A program made the position numbers and the translations under genes. From contig JAEURJ010000007.1 in NCBI GenBank assembly GCA_016789305.1, positions 434,001 through 498,000 on the forward strand: DNA of 64,000 nt. Reading direction: 5' to 3'. This document shows positions 15,542 through 24,550 of the stretch, one piece after another. Each line of letters begins with the position of its first letter. The first letter of the stretch is position 1. A model generated the notes under the pieces. It was not told the origin of the DNA and did not search any database. It was given only the letters and a program-made list of their open reading frames with translations. The DNA comes from Anaerolineales bacterium (lineage in GTDB: Bacteria > Chloroflexota > Anaerolineae > Anaerolineales > Villigracilaceae).

Positions 15542-16531
15542 ATGGCAACGATCAAGGATGTGGCGCAAGCTGCGGGAGTATCCACGGCAACGGTCTCGCG
15601 CGTGCTTGCAAATAATGCTCCGATAAAACCTGAGACGCGCGAACGTGTGTTGAATGCGATCTCGCAATTGAATTACCGTCCCAATTTAATTGCACGCAGT
15701 TTACGTGTGCAGAAGAGCGCCAAGATCGGGTTGGTGGTTTCAGATATTCGCAACCCGTTTTTTACTGCGATTGGCCGCGCGGTAGAGGATGCTGCATATG
15801 AACAGGGTTATTCAGTGTTGATGTGTAATACGGATGAAAACCCTGAAAAAGAGGAATTGTATTTAAATCTTTTGCGTGATGAAAATGTTGCGGGCGTGAT
15901 CTTTTCGCCGACGCAGCAGTTTAATATTGCTGCTCATACATATGAAGGACGAATGCCTTTTGTGATCATCGATCGTTCCGTGGACGCAAAGGAAGCCGAC
16001 ATGGTGCTTTTGGACAACGTCTCGGCGGCATATGAATTAACCGCGCACCTGATCAAAAACGGATATCGAAAACTGGCAGGCTTGTTCGGCGATGCCAGTA
16101 CCACAGGGCAGGAGCGCAATCGTGGATTTCTCCAGGCCTTGCAGGAACATGATTTACATCCCGTCGGCGTGCATTTTGTGTCTCCACGCATCCAGCAGGG
16201 ATACGATGCAACGCTCGCCTTGCTGGCGCAATCTGATCGTCCCGATGCGATCTTTACCAGCAACAGCTTGTTGACGGCTGGTTCGTTCCAGGCAATGCGC
16301 GATAAAAAAGTATCCGTGCCAAATGAAGTGGCTTTGGTTGGATTTGATGAAACGACTTGGGGAGCCATGGTGGACCCGCCGATCACCGTCATGGCCCAGC
16401 CGACAGAAGAGATCGGCCGAACCGCCACGGAGTTGTTATTCCAGCGGATTCAGGAACCGTCACGACAAACGCAACTTGTGATGTTGAACGGAACTTTGAT
16501 CGCGCGCGAGTCCAGCGCGAGACGAAAATAG
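15542..16531 (+). CDS. LacI-family transcriptional regulator
   Basis: 329 residues. The N-terminal HTH reads MATIKDVAQAAGVSTATVSR followed by the hinge-helix region NYRPNLIARSL (about 45-55). A periplasmic-binding-like effector domain follows (KIGLVVSDIRNPFF at about 60; VALVGFDETTWG at about 260). These repressors bind palindromic DNA and respond to small ligands, usually sugars or nucleotides. The start at 15542 is set by TATAAT six bases upstream. Its position opposite the OleC-like gene makes it a candidate regulator of that cluster and of itself (inference). Confidence 0.93.
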   Translation: MATIKDVAQAAGVSTATVSRVLANNAPIKPETRERVLNAISQLNYRPNLIARSLRVQKSAKIGLVVSDIRNPFFTAIGRAVEDAAYEQGYSVLMCNTDENPEKEELYLNLLRDENVAGVIFSPTQQFNIAAHTYEGRMPFVIIDRSVDAKEADMVLLDNVSAAYELTAHLIKNGYRKLAGLFGDASTTGQERNRGFLQALQEHDLHPVGVHFVSPRIQQGYDATLALLAQSDRPDAIFTSNSLLTAGSFQAMRDKKVSVPNEVALVGFDETTWGAMVDPPITVMAQPTEEIGRTATELLFQRIQEPSRQTQLVMLNGTLIARESSARRK

Positions 16532-16532
16532 A

Positions 16533-16808
16533 TTATTTCACGGATTCAGGGTGGCGTTGAATATATCCGCTGACAAACCAGCAGAGTGATTCCACTTTTA
16601 ATTTATTCGAGCGTGCATATTCAAGCCCGGCTTTGACGAGCATGCTTCCTATCCCATTTCCTTCCAGCGCGGAGGGCACCCCGGTATGGGTAAATGTGAT
16701 GGTACCTTCATTCAATATGTAGGACAATTCGGCAATTTCTGATTCGACATGCACTTCGAATTGATGTCTGGCTTCATTATGGATGACCATGAGGGAATTT
16801 TTATCCAT
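16533..16808 (-). CDS. Small YjdJ-type GNAT acetyltransferase
   Basis: 91 residues. It has the compact YjdJ-like GNAT layout: the acidic HVESEIAELSYILNEG beta hairpin, HTGVPSALEGNGIGSMLV with the acetyl-CoA loop EGNGIG (about 55-60), then SLCWFVSGYIQRHPE. It probably uses acetyl-CoA; the substrate is unknown. AGAGGAAAG precedes the ATG at 16808. It converges on lacI with one base between the stops. Confidence 0.85.
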   Translation of the reverse strand: MDKNSLMVIHNEARHQFEVHVESEIAELSYILNEGTITFTHTGVPSALEGNGIGSMLVKAGLEYARSNKLKVESLCWFVSGYIQRHPESVK

Positions 16809-16880
16809 TAAGAACTTTCCTCTTTTTTTTATTTTTTGACGTAATTTATCACCCAATTGTACCTTTTTGGAACAGGCGCA

Positions 16881-16909
16881 TTGACCCGCGTTCCGTTTCC
16901 TTTTACAAT
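16881..16909 (+). promoter_or_regulatory. Sigma-70-type promoter for kamA
   Basis: TTGACC (16881-16886), a 17-base spacer, and TACAAT (16904-16909). Predicted transcription start is near 16916, leaving a leader of about 110 bases before the ATG at 17025. I see no recognised riboswitch in that leader. Confidence 0.7.
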
Positions 16910-17024
16910 ATTAAGCGTGTATCCCATGTTCGCAGGTTTTTTTCGTCCCGATCACGACCCTCCGCGACTTCATAACGAGCCGCTTTTTATCGTTTAAAAA
17001 ATTTAACTATCGGAGGAAAACCCC

Positions 17025-18353
17025 ATGACTACACCTTTTGTGTCAAAACGTGCTCCTGTCTATGCCGACGTTCCAGATGAAAAATGGAACGATTGGCGTT
17101 GGCAGTTAAGCCACCGCTTGAATTCGGTGGAGGAAATCGAGAAAGTCATCAAGCTTACTGATTCGGAGAAGAAAGCTTTGCAAACGCAAGGTCTTTTCCG
17201 TGTGGATGTGACGCCTTACTTTATCTCTTTGATCGACCCCGACGACCCGCAGGACCCCACCCGCAAACAGATCATCCCTGTTGCAGAGGAATTGAACGCT
17301 TTCACCTCCATGATGGAGGACTCTCTTGCGGAGGACCGCCACTCGCCTGTGCCCGGGCTGGTTCACCGCTATCCTGACAGAGTCCTGATGCTGGTCACAA
17401 CCCAGTGCGCTTCCTACTGTCGTTACTGCACCCGTTCGCGCATTGTGGGTGACCCCGGCCAGACCTTTAATCGACAGGATTTTGAACTGCAAATCGAATA
17501 TCTCAAACGCACACCACAGGTCCGCGATGTATTGCTTTCCGGCGGCGATCCGCTGGTGCTTGCTCCCAAGATCCTGGAAGAACTGTTGACCCGTCTGCGC
17601 GAAATTCCGCATATCGAGATCGTACGCATCGGTTCGCGTGTGCCGGTTTTCATGCCCATGCGTGTGACTCAGGAGCTGTGTGATCTGCTAAGCAGGTTCC
17701 ACCCCCTATGGTTGAACATCCACGTCAACCATTCCAATGAGATTTCCAAGGAGCTTGCGGAAGCATGTGACCGTCTAACCCGTGCCGGAATTCCACTTGG
17801 AAATCAATCGGTGCTCCTGGCTGGGATCAATGACAACGTTCATATTCAGCGCAAACTCGTGCAGGATCTGGTCCGCATTCGCGTACGTCCCTATTATCTT
17901 TATCAATGCGATCTCGTGGAAGGTGCCGGTCACTTCCGTACACCGGTTGCGAAAGGTATTGAGATCATGGAAGGTCTGCGCGGACATACTTCCGGCTACG
18001 CCGTCCCGCAATACATTGTCGATGCTCCCGGTGGCGGCGGTAAAATTCCTGTCATGCCGAATTATCTGTTGAGCATGTCGGATCACAAAGTTATTTTGCG
18101 CAACTATGAAGGCTACGTCACCACTTATGAGGAACCAACGGATTATGTCCCTGCGGATGCGGCAAAATTCAAGGGCGTCAAACGCCCTGAACCCGGCCAA
18201 TCCGGTCTGACAGGTTTACTGGAAGGCGAGCAATTGTTTATCAAACCCGAAGGCTTCGACCAACTTCATGAGCGGAATGGCATTCAGCATCGTTTGAAGG
18301 ACGAAAGCAAGTGGAAGCCGTTGGGAATTGGCTCCAGTGAAGAGGCTGAGTAA
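17025..18353 (+). CDS. kamA: KamA-family radical SAM L-lysine 2,3-aminomutase
   Basis: 442 residues. The radical-SAM cluster motif is CASYCRYCTRSRIVG (about residues 126-140, CxxxCxxC), followed by DVLLSGGDPLVL and IVRIGSRVPVFMP. The PLP-binding and C-terminal region includes YVDAPGGGGKIPV-like sequence (read as YIVDAPGGGGKIPVMPNY). It matches lysine 2,3-aminomutase, which makes beta-lysine using a 4Fe-4S cluster, SAM and PLP. Beta-lysine serves osmoprotection (with ablB), lysine degradation or EF-P modification; none of those partner genes is adjacent. GGAGG lies before the ATG. The enzyme family is clear; the exact substrate is likely but not proven. Confidence 0.9.
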   Translation: MTTPFVSKRAPVYADVPDEKWNDWRWQLSHRLNSVEEIEKVIKLTDSEKKALQTQGLFRVDVTPYFISLIDPDDPQDPTRKQIIPVAEELNAFTSMMEDSLAEDRHSPVPGLVHRYPDRVLMLVTTQCASYCRYCTRSRIVGDPGQTFNRQDFELQIEYLKRTPQVRDVLLSGGDPLVLAPKILEELLTRLREIPHIEIVRIGSRVPVFMPMRVTQELCDLLSRFHPLWLNIHVNHSNEISKELAEACDRLTRAGIPLGNQSVLLAGINDNVHIQRKLVQDLVRIRVRPYYLYQCDLVEGAGHFRTPVAKGIEIMEGLRGHTSGYAVPQYIVDAPGGGGKIPVMPNYLLSMSDHKVILRNYEGYVTTYEEPTDYVPADAAKFKGVKRPEPGQSGLTGLLEGEQLFIKPEGFDQLHERNGIQHRLKDESKWKPLGIGSSEEAE

Positions 18354-18440
18354 AAAAATAAGTCCGCAAGTTTGCTGCAAACGGTGATGGAGTTTTGTGG
18401 TATCTTGGTGTTCTACATGAATAAGTTTAAGGAGAAATCT

Positions 18441-19079
18441 ATGCATAAGACCCTGATCGTTTTAATCTCAACTGCTTTTCTTGCGGCGGCCTGCCTGCCA
18501 GGTCAAAGTCCGCAGGATGTACAGGCGCAGGTTGAAACCGCCGTTGCTCAAACCATGCAAGCCCAGCAGCAGATCGAGAACTCTGTGGCCCAGACAGTGG
18601 AAGCTCAAAATGCCCTGGCCAGCCCCACTACCGAGTTGACTTTCACACCTACTTTAACCAATACACCAATTTTGTTTCCCACCCTGACGCCGATTGTTGC
18701 GACCGCGACACCGATTCCCGTATCATCAGGCGGTGGCGGGGGAGGTGGTGGTGTTTCCAAGGCTGCATATTCCTGCGATATCATCCATCAACGTCCGTAT
18801 GATAACTCGGAGTTCAATCCGGGAACTCAATTTGATATCAAGTGGACCATCCTTAACACTGGAACAAAAACCTGGGACCCGGGTGTTGATGTTAAGTATT
18901 TCAGCGGGCCCAGCATGTCAGCGGTAACCTTAATCGAGATTCCGGTTGCAATGGAACCGGGTGATCAGTATGATATTGATCTTGATGGGACTACACCCAC
19001 AGAAAAAGGTTTTCAGGTAATGACCTGGGTGGTTCAAGGACCATATTGTTACCCTTACGTCGCGATCATCGTCAAATAG
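18441..19079 (+). CDS. Lipoprotein with NBR1-type Ig-like domain
   Basis: 212 residues from the ATG at 18441, which follows AAGGAG. Signal peptide with lipobox LAAAC (Cys about residue 18), a Gln/Ala-rich helix, a Thr/Pro linker and a Gly run (SSGGGGGGGG), then an Ig-like domain at about 105-210 containing FDIKWTILNTGTKTWDPG. That pattern (W-x(n)-N-x-G-x-x-x-W) is typical of the NBR1-Ig-like domain common on Chloroflexota surface proteins. It forms a tandem paralogous pair with the next gene, 21 bases away. Ligand unknown. Confidence 0.85.
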   Translation: MHKTLIVLISTAFLAAACLPGQSPQDVQAQVETAVAQTMQAQQQIENSVAQTVEAQNALASPTTELTFTPTLTNTPILFPTLTPIVATATPIPVSSGGGGGGGGVSKAAYSCDIIHQRPYDNSEFNPGTQFDIKWTILNTGTKTWDPGVDVKYFSGPSMSAVTLIEIPVAMEPGDQYDIDLDGTTPTEKGFQVMTWVVQGPYCYPYVAIIVK

Positions 19080-19100
19080 TGTAGTGCATGGAGAAGTGTC

Positions 19101-19739
19101 ATGATGCGGCGAAATAAACGGATTATCGCTCTGATGCTGATTGCAGCGGTAATGCTGGCTTGTGTGCCAACTATTGGGACACCTGTTTCCCTGCCGACCT
19201 TTGATCCTAATTCCATTAACACCGCAATCGTGGAAACTGCCAATGCCGCATTAACGCAGACAGCATTATTCACAACCCCTTCTTCCACCCCGACAGCATC
19301 CCAGACGTTTACCCCCACTGCCACGGAAACGCCGACGGCAGTGCCAACGATCCTGATCTTGTTAACCACCCCAACGGTGCCTACTGAAATCCCACAAGTG
19401 GGCGGTGCGGATGATAAATTCGACTGCGCGATTCTTTCCAAAACCCCGGTGGATGGCTTTGGGTTTAGCGCTGGTATTGAGTTTACGGTCACCTGGCAGG
19501 TGCAAAACACGGGACAGGAGTTGTGGGACTCAGGCAGTGCTGATATCCGTTACCTCTCTGGTGATAAGTTTCATCTTCAAAGTGCCTATGATCTTGATAA
19601 TAACGTTGCCCCGGGTGAACAATATACGGTCAGTGTGAAAATGAAGGCCCCCGAGCAAGGCGGCACGTATACCACTGTTTGGGTTATTAGGACGAAGGCT
19701 GCCGAGTATTGCAGGATGAGTATTTCAATAAAAGTGTAA
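19101..19739 (+). CDS. Second lipoprotein with NBR1-type Ig-like domain
   Basis: 212 residues; GGAGAAG precedes the ATG. Lipobox VMLAC (Cys about residue 19), helical segment, Thr/Pro-rich linker (PTASQTFTPTATETPTA), and an Ig-like domain from about 112 with FTVTWQVQNTGQELWDSG. It is a paralogue of the upstream gene with the same order of parts but a diverged linker. Probably anchored to the outer face of the membrane. A terminator follows directly. Confidence 0.85.
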   Translation: MMRRNKRIIALMLIAAVMLACVPTIGTPVSLPTFDPNSINTAIVETANAALTQTALFTTPSSTPTASQTFTPTATETPTAVPTILILLTTPTVPTEIPQVGGADDKFDCAILSKTPVDGFGFSAGIEFTVTWQVQNTGQELWDSGSADIRYLSGDKFHLQSAYDLDNNVAPGEQYTVSVKMKAPEQGGTYTTVWVIRTKAAEYCRMSISIKV

Positions 19740-19740
19740 T

Positions 19741-19773
19741 AAAAAATCCCCAAGAATTTCTTGGGGATTTTTT
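19741..19773. terminator. Bidirectional terminator
   Basis: AAAAAATCCCCAAG and CTTGGGGATTTTTT arms around AATTT, directly after the lipoprotein stop and before the convergent small membrane-protein gene. Confidence 0.92.
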
Positions 19774-19780
19774 ATTTTGT

Positions 19781-20056
19781 TTATGATGCGGAAGGAGGTG
19801 TGGGTTCATTTCCGACAGGAGCAGCTACTTCAGGCTTCTTGCGGAGTGTGATAAAACCAACGACTACGGGGATGAGAACGAAGATCAAAGCCACACATAC
19901 CAATGCAATGCCTACCGAAGGGGATAGCGCTGCATCATTGAATGAGCCGTTCCCGGTGGCGGTAATGGCACCGAACAAGCACATAAATAAACCGGGGCAG
20001 CCGCATAGAACGACTGCTGCGATGGTGGCAATCATGCCAGTGTTTTTGTTATTCAT
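19781..20056 (-). CDS. Small two-helix membrane protein
   Basis: 91 residues from the ATG at 20056 (AAGGAGAAATC upstream); a longer frame to 20113 lacks a start signal. Two hydrophobic helices (about 8-30 and 44-66) are joined by a short loop GNGSFNDAALSPS, with a soluble C-terminal tail EVAAPVGNEPTPPSAS. No family recognised; possibly a small accessory or stress membrane protein. Confidence 0.7.
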   Translation of the reverse strand: MNNKNTGMIATIAAVVLCGCPGLFMCLFGAITATGNGSFNDAALSPSVGIALVCVALIFVLIPVVVGFITLRKKPEVAAPVGNEPTPPSAS

Positions 20057-20094
20057 AATGATTTCTCCTTGAAAAGTTTTGACTGAGTATACAT

Positions 20095-20134
20095 CAATAA
20101 AAATGGGATGCAAGTTTTTTCATGCATCCCATTG
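20095..20134 (-). terminator. Terminator of the pheST operon
   Basis: On the minus strand, AATGGGATGCA and TGCATCCCATT form an 11-bp stem with a 10-base loop, followed by TTTTTATT. It begins three bases after the pheT stop. Confidence 0.85.
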
Positions 20135-20137
20135 GTA

Positions 20138-22741
20138 CTAACTGCGTAACTTTGCGCCGACCTCGTGTTCCAGCCGTTTGACGATCTTGTTACGGATCGC
20201 AGCCGCATCGGCATCGGTCATGGTTTTCTCAGCTTGATAGGTGAGGCTGTAGGCAAGTGACTTTTTACCCGCGCCGATCTTTTCATCTCGATAGACATCG
20301 AACAAACGGACGTTCGTCACGGTCTTTCCGCCTGTTTGCCTGATCAATGCTTCGATTTTATCGGCCAACACTGATTCATCGACGATGATGGCAATGTCTT
20401 CATAAATGGAAGGGAATTCAGATACAGGCATAATCCCGTAGGTGGGTGTTGCTTTGCGCAGCAATTCGAGATCGAACTCGGCAACTAAAACCGGCGAATC
20501 ACCCAGCTCATATTGTTCCTTGACCAGCGGGTGCAATTCACCGAAGACGCCCATTACCTGTCCATTGACTTTGACTTCGGCGGCCTTGCCTGGGTGCAGG
20601 TAGGGAGTGGATTCTGTGGCAGTGTAGGAAACATTAGTAAGGCGCAGCCCGCTCAGAGCGAGTTCGAGGCGGCCTTTCAAGTCATAGAAATCCAGTTTGG
20701 CGGAATCCTTTACATCCCAGGCAGTCGCTTCACGAATGCCGGTCATCGCGATGGCAAGTTTGCGCGGCTCGTTGGGGAGATTATTTTTCACCGGTTCAAA
20801 GATCGAGCCGACCTCAAAAAATGAAAGAGATTCGCCGAGACGAATGTTTTTCTCCAACACATCCAACACGGAGGCGATCAGGCTGCGGCGCAAAACACTT
20901 TTCTCCGGCGCGATCGGATTTGCCATGCGAACATACTCATCATATTTTGCAACGCGCGATTCTTTTTCGACCGAAGTCATGCGGTAGGTGACAACTTCCT
21001 GCAAGCCAAGCGCCACAAGCAGGTCGCGCAGATGTTCCTCCCATTCGTGAATGGGATTGCCAACCTGCGGAGGCAGCGCATCGGCCATCGTTGTGACGGG
21101 AATATTATCGAAGCCATAACTGCGGGCCACTTCTTCAAGCACATCGGCGAGACCGACGACACCTTCATCGATGTCCATGCGATGGGAGGGGGCAGTGACG
21201 CGAACTTTTGTATCTTTGATTTCGCATTTGAATTCAAGGCGTTCGAGAAGCGCGGCAATTTCTTTGACAGTCAGGTCAATGCCGAGAAGTTTTTTGGCAT
21301 CCTGCGAAGTCACTTCAACAACGGAATCCTTTGGCTTGAGCGGATACACATCCACAAGCCCGGGCGCGACTGTGCCGCCAGCCCATTCTGCCATGTACTG
21401 CAGTCCGCGTTTGACGCCGATCTCTGCGAGCGCAGGATGCACGCCGCGCGAGAAACGGAACGACGCTTCGGACGGAAGGTTGTGTTGTTTTGCCGTGCGG
21501 CGGATGTTGATGAAATTCCATGCCGCACCTTCAAGAAGGATGTTGACGGTGCTCTTCCCGCGTGAAGTGATTTTCCCCTGCGGGATTTCACCGGGTTTGG
21601 TTTCGATGCCTTTGGCATCGAGCACTTCTTTTGATGCATCGTACACTTCGGATTCAGAACCGCCCATCACACCTGCGAGAGAGAGCGAACCTTTTTCATC
21701 ACAAACCAGTACGTTCTTTGCAGTGAGCTTGCGTTCCACGCCGTCAAGAGTGGTGAGTTTTTCGCCATCCTTTGCAACGCGTGTGTTGATCTTGATCTTA
21801 TTCTTGCCTGCGCGGGCTTTCAACACATCGTAATCGAAGGCATGCAGCGGTTCGCCGAGCTCAAGCATGGCGTAGTTGGTCGCATCCACGATGTTGTTGA
21901 TCGCACGGATGCCTGCGAGTTTGAGTCTGCGCTGAATTTGGTATGGACTCGGTTTGATCTTCACGTTGCGGATCAACCCTGCTACGAAGCGCGGATTGAG
22001 TTCGGAATTGGTGATTTCGATGGAAACCAGGTCGTTGACCGATTCGCCGGAGGTTTTGAATTCGATCTTCGGCTGTTTCAATTCGCGCCCGGTCAATGCG
22101 GCCAGTTCGCGTGCGATGCCGATCACATTGGCGTTGCGTGCCATGTTCGGCAAAATGGAAATATCCAACACAGCATCGCCGATGTAATCAGCCAGGGGCA
22201 TGCCCACGGGGGCATCGTCATCAAGGATGATGATGCCATCGCTTTCTTCTGTGATACCGAGTTCCTTTTCGGAGCAGACCATCGAGTACGAATCCACGCC
22301 GCGGATCTTCGCGCGCTTGAGCGTCATCAGTACTTGACCATCGGCATGACCATCATACAGCGTCGAGCCTTCTTTGGCATACGCCACTTTGATCGGCTTC
22401 TCAAGTTTGCCTGCACCCTTCAAATGGAAGATGTTCGGTGCGCCGGTCAATACGACTTGCTCCTGTTTCCCATCGAACAAGTCAAGCAAAGTTAATTTAT
22501 CGGCGTTGGGATGCGGCTTCACTTCACGGATTTCCGCCACGACGATCTTTTCCTTGTCCCAGGCGATGCCGTTGGTCTTGAATTCGTGCTTCTCGCCGTC
22601 TTTGTAAACAGGCATGGGCAAACCGGCGTATAAAATTTCATCCACTTCCATGCCTGCCAATGTTAATTTACGGGCGATGTCTTCAACAGACAGCCCATTT
22701 AGATCAATGAAATCTTTCAACCATGATAGAGGTATTTTCAT
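20138..22741 (-). CDS. pheT: Phenylalanyl-tRNA synthetase beta subunit
   Basis: 867 residues, near the usual length. Domains in order: N-terminal B1 with an EMAP-like tRNA-binding segment (EIREVKPHPNADKLTLLDLF at about 70-89), B3/B4 editing domain (about 205-420, including ASFRFSRGVHP), B5, the core catalytic-like domain (about 500-700) and a C-terminal FDX-ACB anticodon-binding domain (SEFPSIYEDIAIIVDES, about 768-784). It forms an alpha2-beta2 enzyme with PheS and charges tRNA-Phe in the cytosol. It is last in the T-box operon, separated from pheS by a repeat-filled gap of 98 bases. Confidence 0.97.
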   Translation of the reverse strand: MKIPLSWLKDFIDLNGLSVEDIARKLTLAGMEVDEILYAGLPMPVYKDGEKHEFKTNGIAWDKEKIVVAEIREVKPHPNADKLTLLDLFDGKQEQVVLTGAPNIFHLKGAGKLEKPIKVAYAKEGSTLYDGHADGQVLMTLKRAKIRGVDSYSMVCSEKELGITEESDGIIILDDDAPVGMPLADYIGDAVLDISILPNMARNANVIGIARELAALTGRELKQPKIEFKTSGESVNDLVSIEITNSELNPRFVAGLIRNVKIKPSPYQIQRRLKLAGIRAINNIVDATNYAMLELGEPLHAFDYDVLKARAGKNKIKINTRVAKDGEKLTTLDGVERKLTAKNVLVCDEKGSLSLAGVMGGSESEVYDASKEVLDAKGIETKPGEIPQGKITSRGKSTVNILLEGAAWNFINIRRTAKQHNLPSEASFRFSRGVHPALAEIGVKRGLQYMAEWAGGTVAPGLVDVYPLKPKDSVVEVTSQDAKKLLGIDLTVKEIAALLERLEFKCEIKDTKVRVTAPSHRMDIDEGVVGLADVLEEVARSYGFDNIPVTTMADALPPQVGNPIHEWEEHLRDLLVALGLQEVVTYRMTSVEKESRVAKYDEYVRMANPIAPEKSVLRRSLIASVLDVLEKNIRLGESLSFFEVGSIFEPVKNNLPNEPRKLAIAMTGIREATAWDVKDSAKLDFYDLKGRLELALSGLRLTNVSYTATESTPYLHPGKAAEVKVNGQVMGVFGELHPLVKEQYELGDSPVLVAEFDLELLRKATPTYGIMPVSEFPSIYEDIAIIVDESVLADKIEALIRQTGGKTVTNVRLFDVYRDEKIGAGKKSLAYSLTYQAEKTMTDADAAAIRNKIVKRLEHEVGAKLRS

Positions 22742-22759
22742 AATGTACTTTCCTTGTTT

Positions 22760-22836
22760 GAACCGCGAAGTTCGCTAAGATCGCAAAGTTTTTAATTTTT
22801 TTTTTTTCTTAGCGACCTTTGTGTTCTTTGCGGTAA
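22760..22836. repeat. Imperfect inverted repeat between pheS and pheT
   Basis: Left arm ACCGCGAAGTTCGCTAAGAT, right arm ending GTGTTCTTTGCGGT, with a long T run between them. Same family as 9591-9663. It occupies most of the pheS-pheT gap, an unusual place inside an operon encoding two subunits of one enzyme. Confidence 0.75.
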
Positions 22837-22839
22837 ATA

Positions 22840-23898
22840 TTAGAACTGCTCCAAAAATCTCACGTCGTTGCCCCAGAAATAACGAATGTCGTTGATCTTA
22901 TTTCTGAGCATTAATTGACGTTCGGGTCCCATGCCCCAGGCGAAGCCGGAATAGATCTTCGGGTCATAGCCGCCGTTTTTCAGAACGTTCGGATGCACCA
23001 TGCCACAGCCGAGAATTTCAAGCCAGCCGGAGTTCTTGCAGACCTGGCATCCCTTGCCGCCGCATACGAAACATTCCACGTCCACTTCAGCGGAAGGTTC
23101 GGTGAACGGGAAGTACGAAGCACGGAATCTTAATCGTGCACCTTCGCCGAACATGCGGCGGACGAAATCCGCTATGGTTCCCTTCAGATCAGCGAAGGTG
23201 ATGTTCTTGCCAACAGCGAGTCCTTCCACTTGATTGAATTGAATCTCGGAGCGAGCCGTAATTTGTTCGTAACGGAAACACATCCCGGGGAGAGCGATGC
23301 GAATCGGTGGAGGATTTTGCGGGTTGGTCGCGACGGCTTCTCGCATTGCGCGGATCTGCCCGGGTGAGGTATGTGTGCGCATCAAAATTGGATTGTCACC
23401 GCGATCACCAGCTTCCACAAAAAATGTATCCTGCATATCACGTGCGGGGTGATCCGGCGGGAAGTTGAGCATTTGGAAATTGATGTCATCGGTCTCCACC
23501 TCGCGCGAGGTGTACACCTGAAAACCCATCTCTGCAAGAATTGCCAGCACGCGCCGCAATTGCTGCGTGGATGGATGCAATCGCCCGATGTGTTTCGTTC
23601 TCCCCGGAAGAGTGACATCCAATTTTTCTTCTTCGAGGGATTTCGCCAATGCAGCATTCTTGATCGCCTCGGCACGTTCGGCCAAAGCGGATTCCAGCGC
23701 CACCTTCACGCGGTTCGCCGCCGCGCCGACAACTGGTTTGTCTTCCTTTGAGAGTTTTCCAAACCCGGCAAAGACCTGCATCAGCGGAGAACTGCGTCCC
23801 AGCGTGGAGATGCGCCACGCATCCAATGCGGCCTGATCTGCGATGGCAGCCAAAGATTCAAGCGCAGATTTTTCGATCTCGTTCAATTGATCCAACAT
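22840..23898 (-). CDS. pheS: Phenylalanyl-tRNA synthetase alpha subunit
   Basis: 352 residues. An N-terminal coiled-coil (about 1-85) is followed by the class II catalytic core: motif 1 region around HPSTQQLRRVLAI, motif 2 with FRYEQITARSEIQFNQVEG (about 212-230) and motif 3 GMGPERQLMLR (about 322-332). A Cys cluster CFVCGGKGCQVC (about 280-291) sits in the region that binds zinc in some bacterial PheS proteins. Pairs with PheT. It starts 13 bases after the small membrane-protein gene and lies under T-box control. Confidence 0.97.
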   Translation of the reverse strand: MLDQLNEIEKSALESLAAIADQAALDAWRISTLGRSSPLMQVFAGFGKLSKEDKPVVGAAANRVKVALESALAERAEAIKNAALAKSLEEEKLDVTLPGRTKHIGRLHPSTQQLRRVLAILAEMGFQVYTSREVETDDINFQMLNFPPDHPARDMQDTFFVEAGDRGDNPILMRTHTSPGQIRAMREAVATNPQNPPPIRIALPGMCFRYEQITARSEIQFNQVEGLAVGKNITFADLKGTIADFVRRMFGEGARLRFRASYFPFTEPSAEVDVECFVCGGKGCQVCKNSGWLEILGCGMVHPNVLKNGGYDPKIYSGFAWGMGPERQLMLRNKINDIRYFWGNDVRFLEQF

Positions 23899-23911
23899 AC
23901 AACCTCCAAAA

Positions 23912-24250
23912 TTATTTCAAACCGAAATATGTTAATACGACAAGCACGGCAGATATGAGCAATCTTGCCAGGTGATGTGACGGGGTGATCTTCCCGAACA
24001 TTTGGATCCCATTGCGGATGGCCAGCCCGTGAATGCCCAGCAGACCGGCGAGCAGGATTCCCAAAACGAGGGAATTCCTGAAAATGAGCAGGATGCCGGC
24101 TGCCGTTACCAGCAACCCACACACAATCATTCCCCATGCCGCCCATCGCTGGATCTTCCCCTCACTGATCTGACCCACACCAGCAATGGCTGTCAATACG
24201 CCGTAGAGTATTGAAAAAATTGTTGCACTCCAGGCAAGAATCTGATTCAT
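23912..24250 (-). CDS. Small four-helix membrane protein leading the pheST operon
   Basis: 112 residues with four hydrophobic helices (about 5-25, 34-56, 60-80 and 92-111) and few charged residues. GGAAGGAAG precedes the ATG at 24250. I recognise no family. It lies between the T-box leader and pheS, so its expression should rise when tRNA-Phe is uncharged. Membrane genes under T-box control are usually amino-acid transporters, but this protein is too small for a typical one and a transport role is not shown. Confidence 0.75.
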   Translation of the reverse strand: MNQILAWSATIFSILYGVLTAIAGVGQISEGKIQRWAAWGMIVCGLLVTAAGILLIFRNSLVLGILLAGLLGIHGLAIRNGIQMFGKITPSHHLARLLISAVLVVLTYFGLK

Positions 24251-24265
24251 ATCTTCCTTCCTTTA

Positions 24266-24537
24266 CAAACAAAAACCTCCCGTCCACAAAATGGGACGAG
24301 AGGGAATTCTCGCGGTACCACCCAAGTTAGCCACCAGGCTCGGTGACTCTCTTTGCGCTGACCAGCATCAGCCTCTCATATAACGTCGAGACCACGGTTC
24401 AGACTAATAGAGATTTCATTCACCTGAACGGCTCAAGAGGGAACTTCAACTGATTTCTGTCGAGTGCAACTTTCAGCGATTTCATTGCACATCTCTGGCG
24501 GCTTCCGCCAGTTTACTTTCCTCTGTCACAGCCTTTA
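24266..24537 (-). promoter_or_regulatory. T-box riboswitch leader, Phe specifier UUC
   Basis: The minus strand carries the T-box core GGGTGGTACCGCG (within 24302-24323). Stem I pairs AGAGG with CCUCU and AACUG with CAGUU; the internal specifier loop has AAAGUA on the 5' side and GAAGUUC on the 3' side, the AGUA/GAA S-turn arrangement, placing specifier UUC at 24441-24443. A terminator, CTCTCGTCC with GGACGGGAG then TTTTTG, precedes the first gene. Uncharged tRNA-Phe should stabilise the antiterminator and switch on the downstream membrane gene, pheS and pheT. Confidence 0.95.
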
Positions 24538-24550
24538 ATTGATTGCGGTA

